7,325 bases of DNA from Phycisphaerales bacterium. Lineage in GTDB: Bacteria > Planctomycetota > Phycisphaerae > Sedimentisphaerales > Anaerohalosphaeraceae. Location of the stretch: positions 1 through 7,325 of the forward strand of contig PMBP01000267.1 in assembly GCA_003152975.1 (NCBI GenBank), in the 5' to 3' direction. The translations under genes and the position numbers were made by a program. Below are positions 6,115 to 7,325 of this stretch, one piece after another; the first letter of the stretch is position 1; every line of letters starts with the position of its first letter. The notes under the pieces were generated by a model. It worked only from the letters and a program-made list of their open reading frames with translations, was not told the DNA's origin and searched no databases.

Positions 6115-7325
6115 CTACAAAGTCCAGCCCTTTCGGTATTCCGTTTGCAGATATTTTTCGGCGGCAGGGCAGTTTGGGAACTTCAGGTTGACCGGATCCC
6201 ACTGGAGCATCTCGTTGGTCCGGATAGCGATATTGCCGAGCATCGCCACTTCCGTCAGAAGCCCGCCGAATTCAAAGGGGCTTCCGGGCTTGGGGCCGCC
6301 TTTGCAGGCGTTGATCCATTCCTGGTGGTGTCCCGGCGACCGTTCCTGGGTCCGCGGGGGCTTACCGTATTCCTTCATCCTCGATTCTGGGATCAACCGG
6401 TGATCGAGGATCTTGCCTTTGTCTCCGATGTATAACATGCCGTCCCCAAAGGGGATACGGCGCCCGGGCTCCAATTCTTCCGGCCGGAAGGGCAGCAGGC
6501 CGCCATCGTACCAGGTCAGGGTCAGGGCCGGATGGTCGGCCGTCGCCTCGAAGGTGTAATGGACGACTGATCCGACGGGGGCCGTCTCGTCGGCAATCTC
6601 CGGCCCGCACTGGCCGTTGGTCGAACTGGCCTGGATGGTCTTGGGGTGTCCGAGCTTGAGGGCCTTGAAGATCGCCGAGAAATTATGGCAGGCGATATCG
6701 CCCAGCACGCCGGTCCCAAAATCCCACCATGCCCGCCACACAAACGGCAGATAGGCCGGGTGATACGGCCGTTCCGGAGCCGGCCCGAGCCACAGGTCCC
6801 AATCCAGGGTTGCCGGAACGGGGGGCTTATCCTCCGGGCGGGGGATTCCGCGGGCGCAGATCGCCGGGTTGCGGCTCGACCAGCCGTGGATCTCCCGGAC
6901 ATTTCCGATCGCACCGTCGCGGACCATCTCGATAAAAATCTTCGTCTCTTCATCGGCCTGGCCCTGATTGCCGAGCTGTGTGGCGACCTTGGCCTCTGTT
7001 GCGGCCTTGGCGATCATGCGGGCCTCTTTGACGGTGTGGGTCAGGGGCTTTTCGCAATAAACATGCTTTTTGAGCTTGAGGGCCGTCATGGTGATGGTCG
7101 CGTGCAGATGGTCCGGCGTGGCGATGACGACGGCATCGATGTCCTTTTGCTCGTCGAGCATCTTGCGGAAGTCCTTCCACTTGCGGGCCTTGGGGTACGA
7201 CTGAAACACATGGCCGGCGTAGGCCTCGTCCACATCGCACAGGGCGACGATGTTTTGCGACGATACCTCGTGCAGGTCGCCTTCGCCCCGGCCGCCGAAA
7301 CCGATGCCGGCGATGTTGAGCTTGT
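6115..7325 (-). CDS. Gfo/Idh/MocA family oxidoreductase, N-terminus cut by window edge (probably Tat-exported)
   Basis: The frame is open from the stop at 6115 to the right edge, giving 402 visible residues. The visible part begins KLNIAGIGFGGRG, the Rossmann dinucleotide loop. This matches residue 44 onward of the paralogue at 3241-4593, so about 43 residues are missing, and by analogy they should include a Tat leader (inference, not seen). Counting from the first visible residue: SSQNIVALCDVD at 21-32, VIATPDHLHA at 66-75, CEKPLTH at 90-96 with Lys92, and GTGVLGDIACHNFS at 203-216 with Asp209 and His213. Where the paralogues have Asp three residues after this His, here it is Ser216. The tail is TEYRKGWTL. 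It is nearest to the gene at 3241-4593, with long identical stretches in protein and DNA. It is the first visible gene of the run; its promoter is outside the window. A GTG at 7233 is internal to the Rossmann fold and is not the start. Confidence 0.87.
   Translation of the reverse strand, partial: KLNIAGIGFGGRGEGDLHEVSSQNIVALCDVDEAYAGHVFQSYPKARKWKDFRKMLDEQKDIDAVVIATPDHLHATITMTALKLKKHVYCEKPLTHTVKEARMIAKAATEAKVATQLGNQGQADEETKIFIEMVRDGAIGNVREIHGWSSRNPAICARGIPRPEDKPPVPATLDWDLWLGPAPERPYHPAYLPFVWRAWWDFGTGVLGDIACHNFSAIFKALKLGHPKTIQASSTNGQCGPEIADETAPVGSVVHYTFEATADHPALTLTWYDGGLLPFRPEELEPGRRIPFGDGMLYIGDKGKILDHRLIPESRMKEYGKPPRTQERSPGHHQEWINACKGGPKPGSPFEFGGLLTEVAMLGNIAIRTNEMLQWDPVNLKFPNCPAAEKYLQTEYRKGWTL

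Noticed and set aside
7231..7233. GTG at 7233 as the start of the right-edge oxidoreductase
   Set aside because: The frame continues upstream to the window edge and encodes the dinucleotide-binding loop, so the GTG is an internal valine codon.
3241..7325. GH109-type NAD-dependent glycosidases, which are also Tat-exported Gfo/Idh/MocA relatives
   Set aside because: From memory GH109 members carry EVP in place of the EKP loop. Here the lysine is kept in all three (EKP, EKP, QKP), which fits oxidoreductases better. A database comparison would settle it.

Overview
All six genes that can be supported lie on the minus strand and read from right to left. The window looks like part of a chromosomal carbohydrate-use cluster from a bacterium of the PVC group, most likely Planctomycetota (possibly Phycisphaerae-like). 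This placement is inference. It rests on high GC, on tandem twin-arginine-exported Gfo/Idh/MocA oxidoreductases of the long (about 450 residue) type with a C-terminal GWSL/GWTL tail, and on their pairing with a xylose-isomerase-like TIM barrel protein and a NupG-like MFS permease. No rRNA, tRNA, mobile element or CRISPR array is visible.

Layout in the direction of transcription: (1) 7325-6115, a Gfo/Idh/MocA oxidoreductase cut at its N-terminus by the window edge; (2) 6053-4638, a second, Tat-exported one; (3) 4593-3241, a third, Tat-exported one. A GC stem followed by six T residues, a good intrinsic terminator, comes 30 bases after gene 3 and is overlapped by a promoter-like TCGTCA-17-TATAAT. 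Then follow (4) 3124-2111, a leaderless (cytoplasmic) Gfo/Idh/MocA dehydrogenase; (5) 2078-1260, a sugar phosphate isomerase/epimerase-like TIM barrel; and (6) 1198 to the left edge, a nucleoside:H+ symporter-family MFS transporter lacking only its last residues. Intergenic gaps are 61, 44, 116, 32 and 61 bases, and no gene-free stretch reaches 300 bases.

The simplest reading is two adjacent transcription units. An exported set of three paralogous NAD(P)-dependent oxidoreductases would act on sugars or glycosides outside the cytoplasmic membrane. A cytoplasmic set (transporter, dehydrogenase, isomerase) would take up and process the products. Family knowledge makes a keto-sugar (oxidation, then isomerisation, elimination or cleavage) route plausible, but the substrate cannot be read from the sequence. 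I see no completely new type of system. The noteworthy points are the tandem exported paralogues, a Glu-to-Gln change in the catalytic-loop motif of one of them, and the compact terminator/promoter junction.
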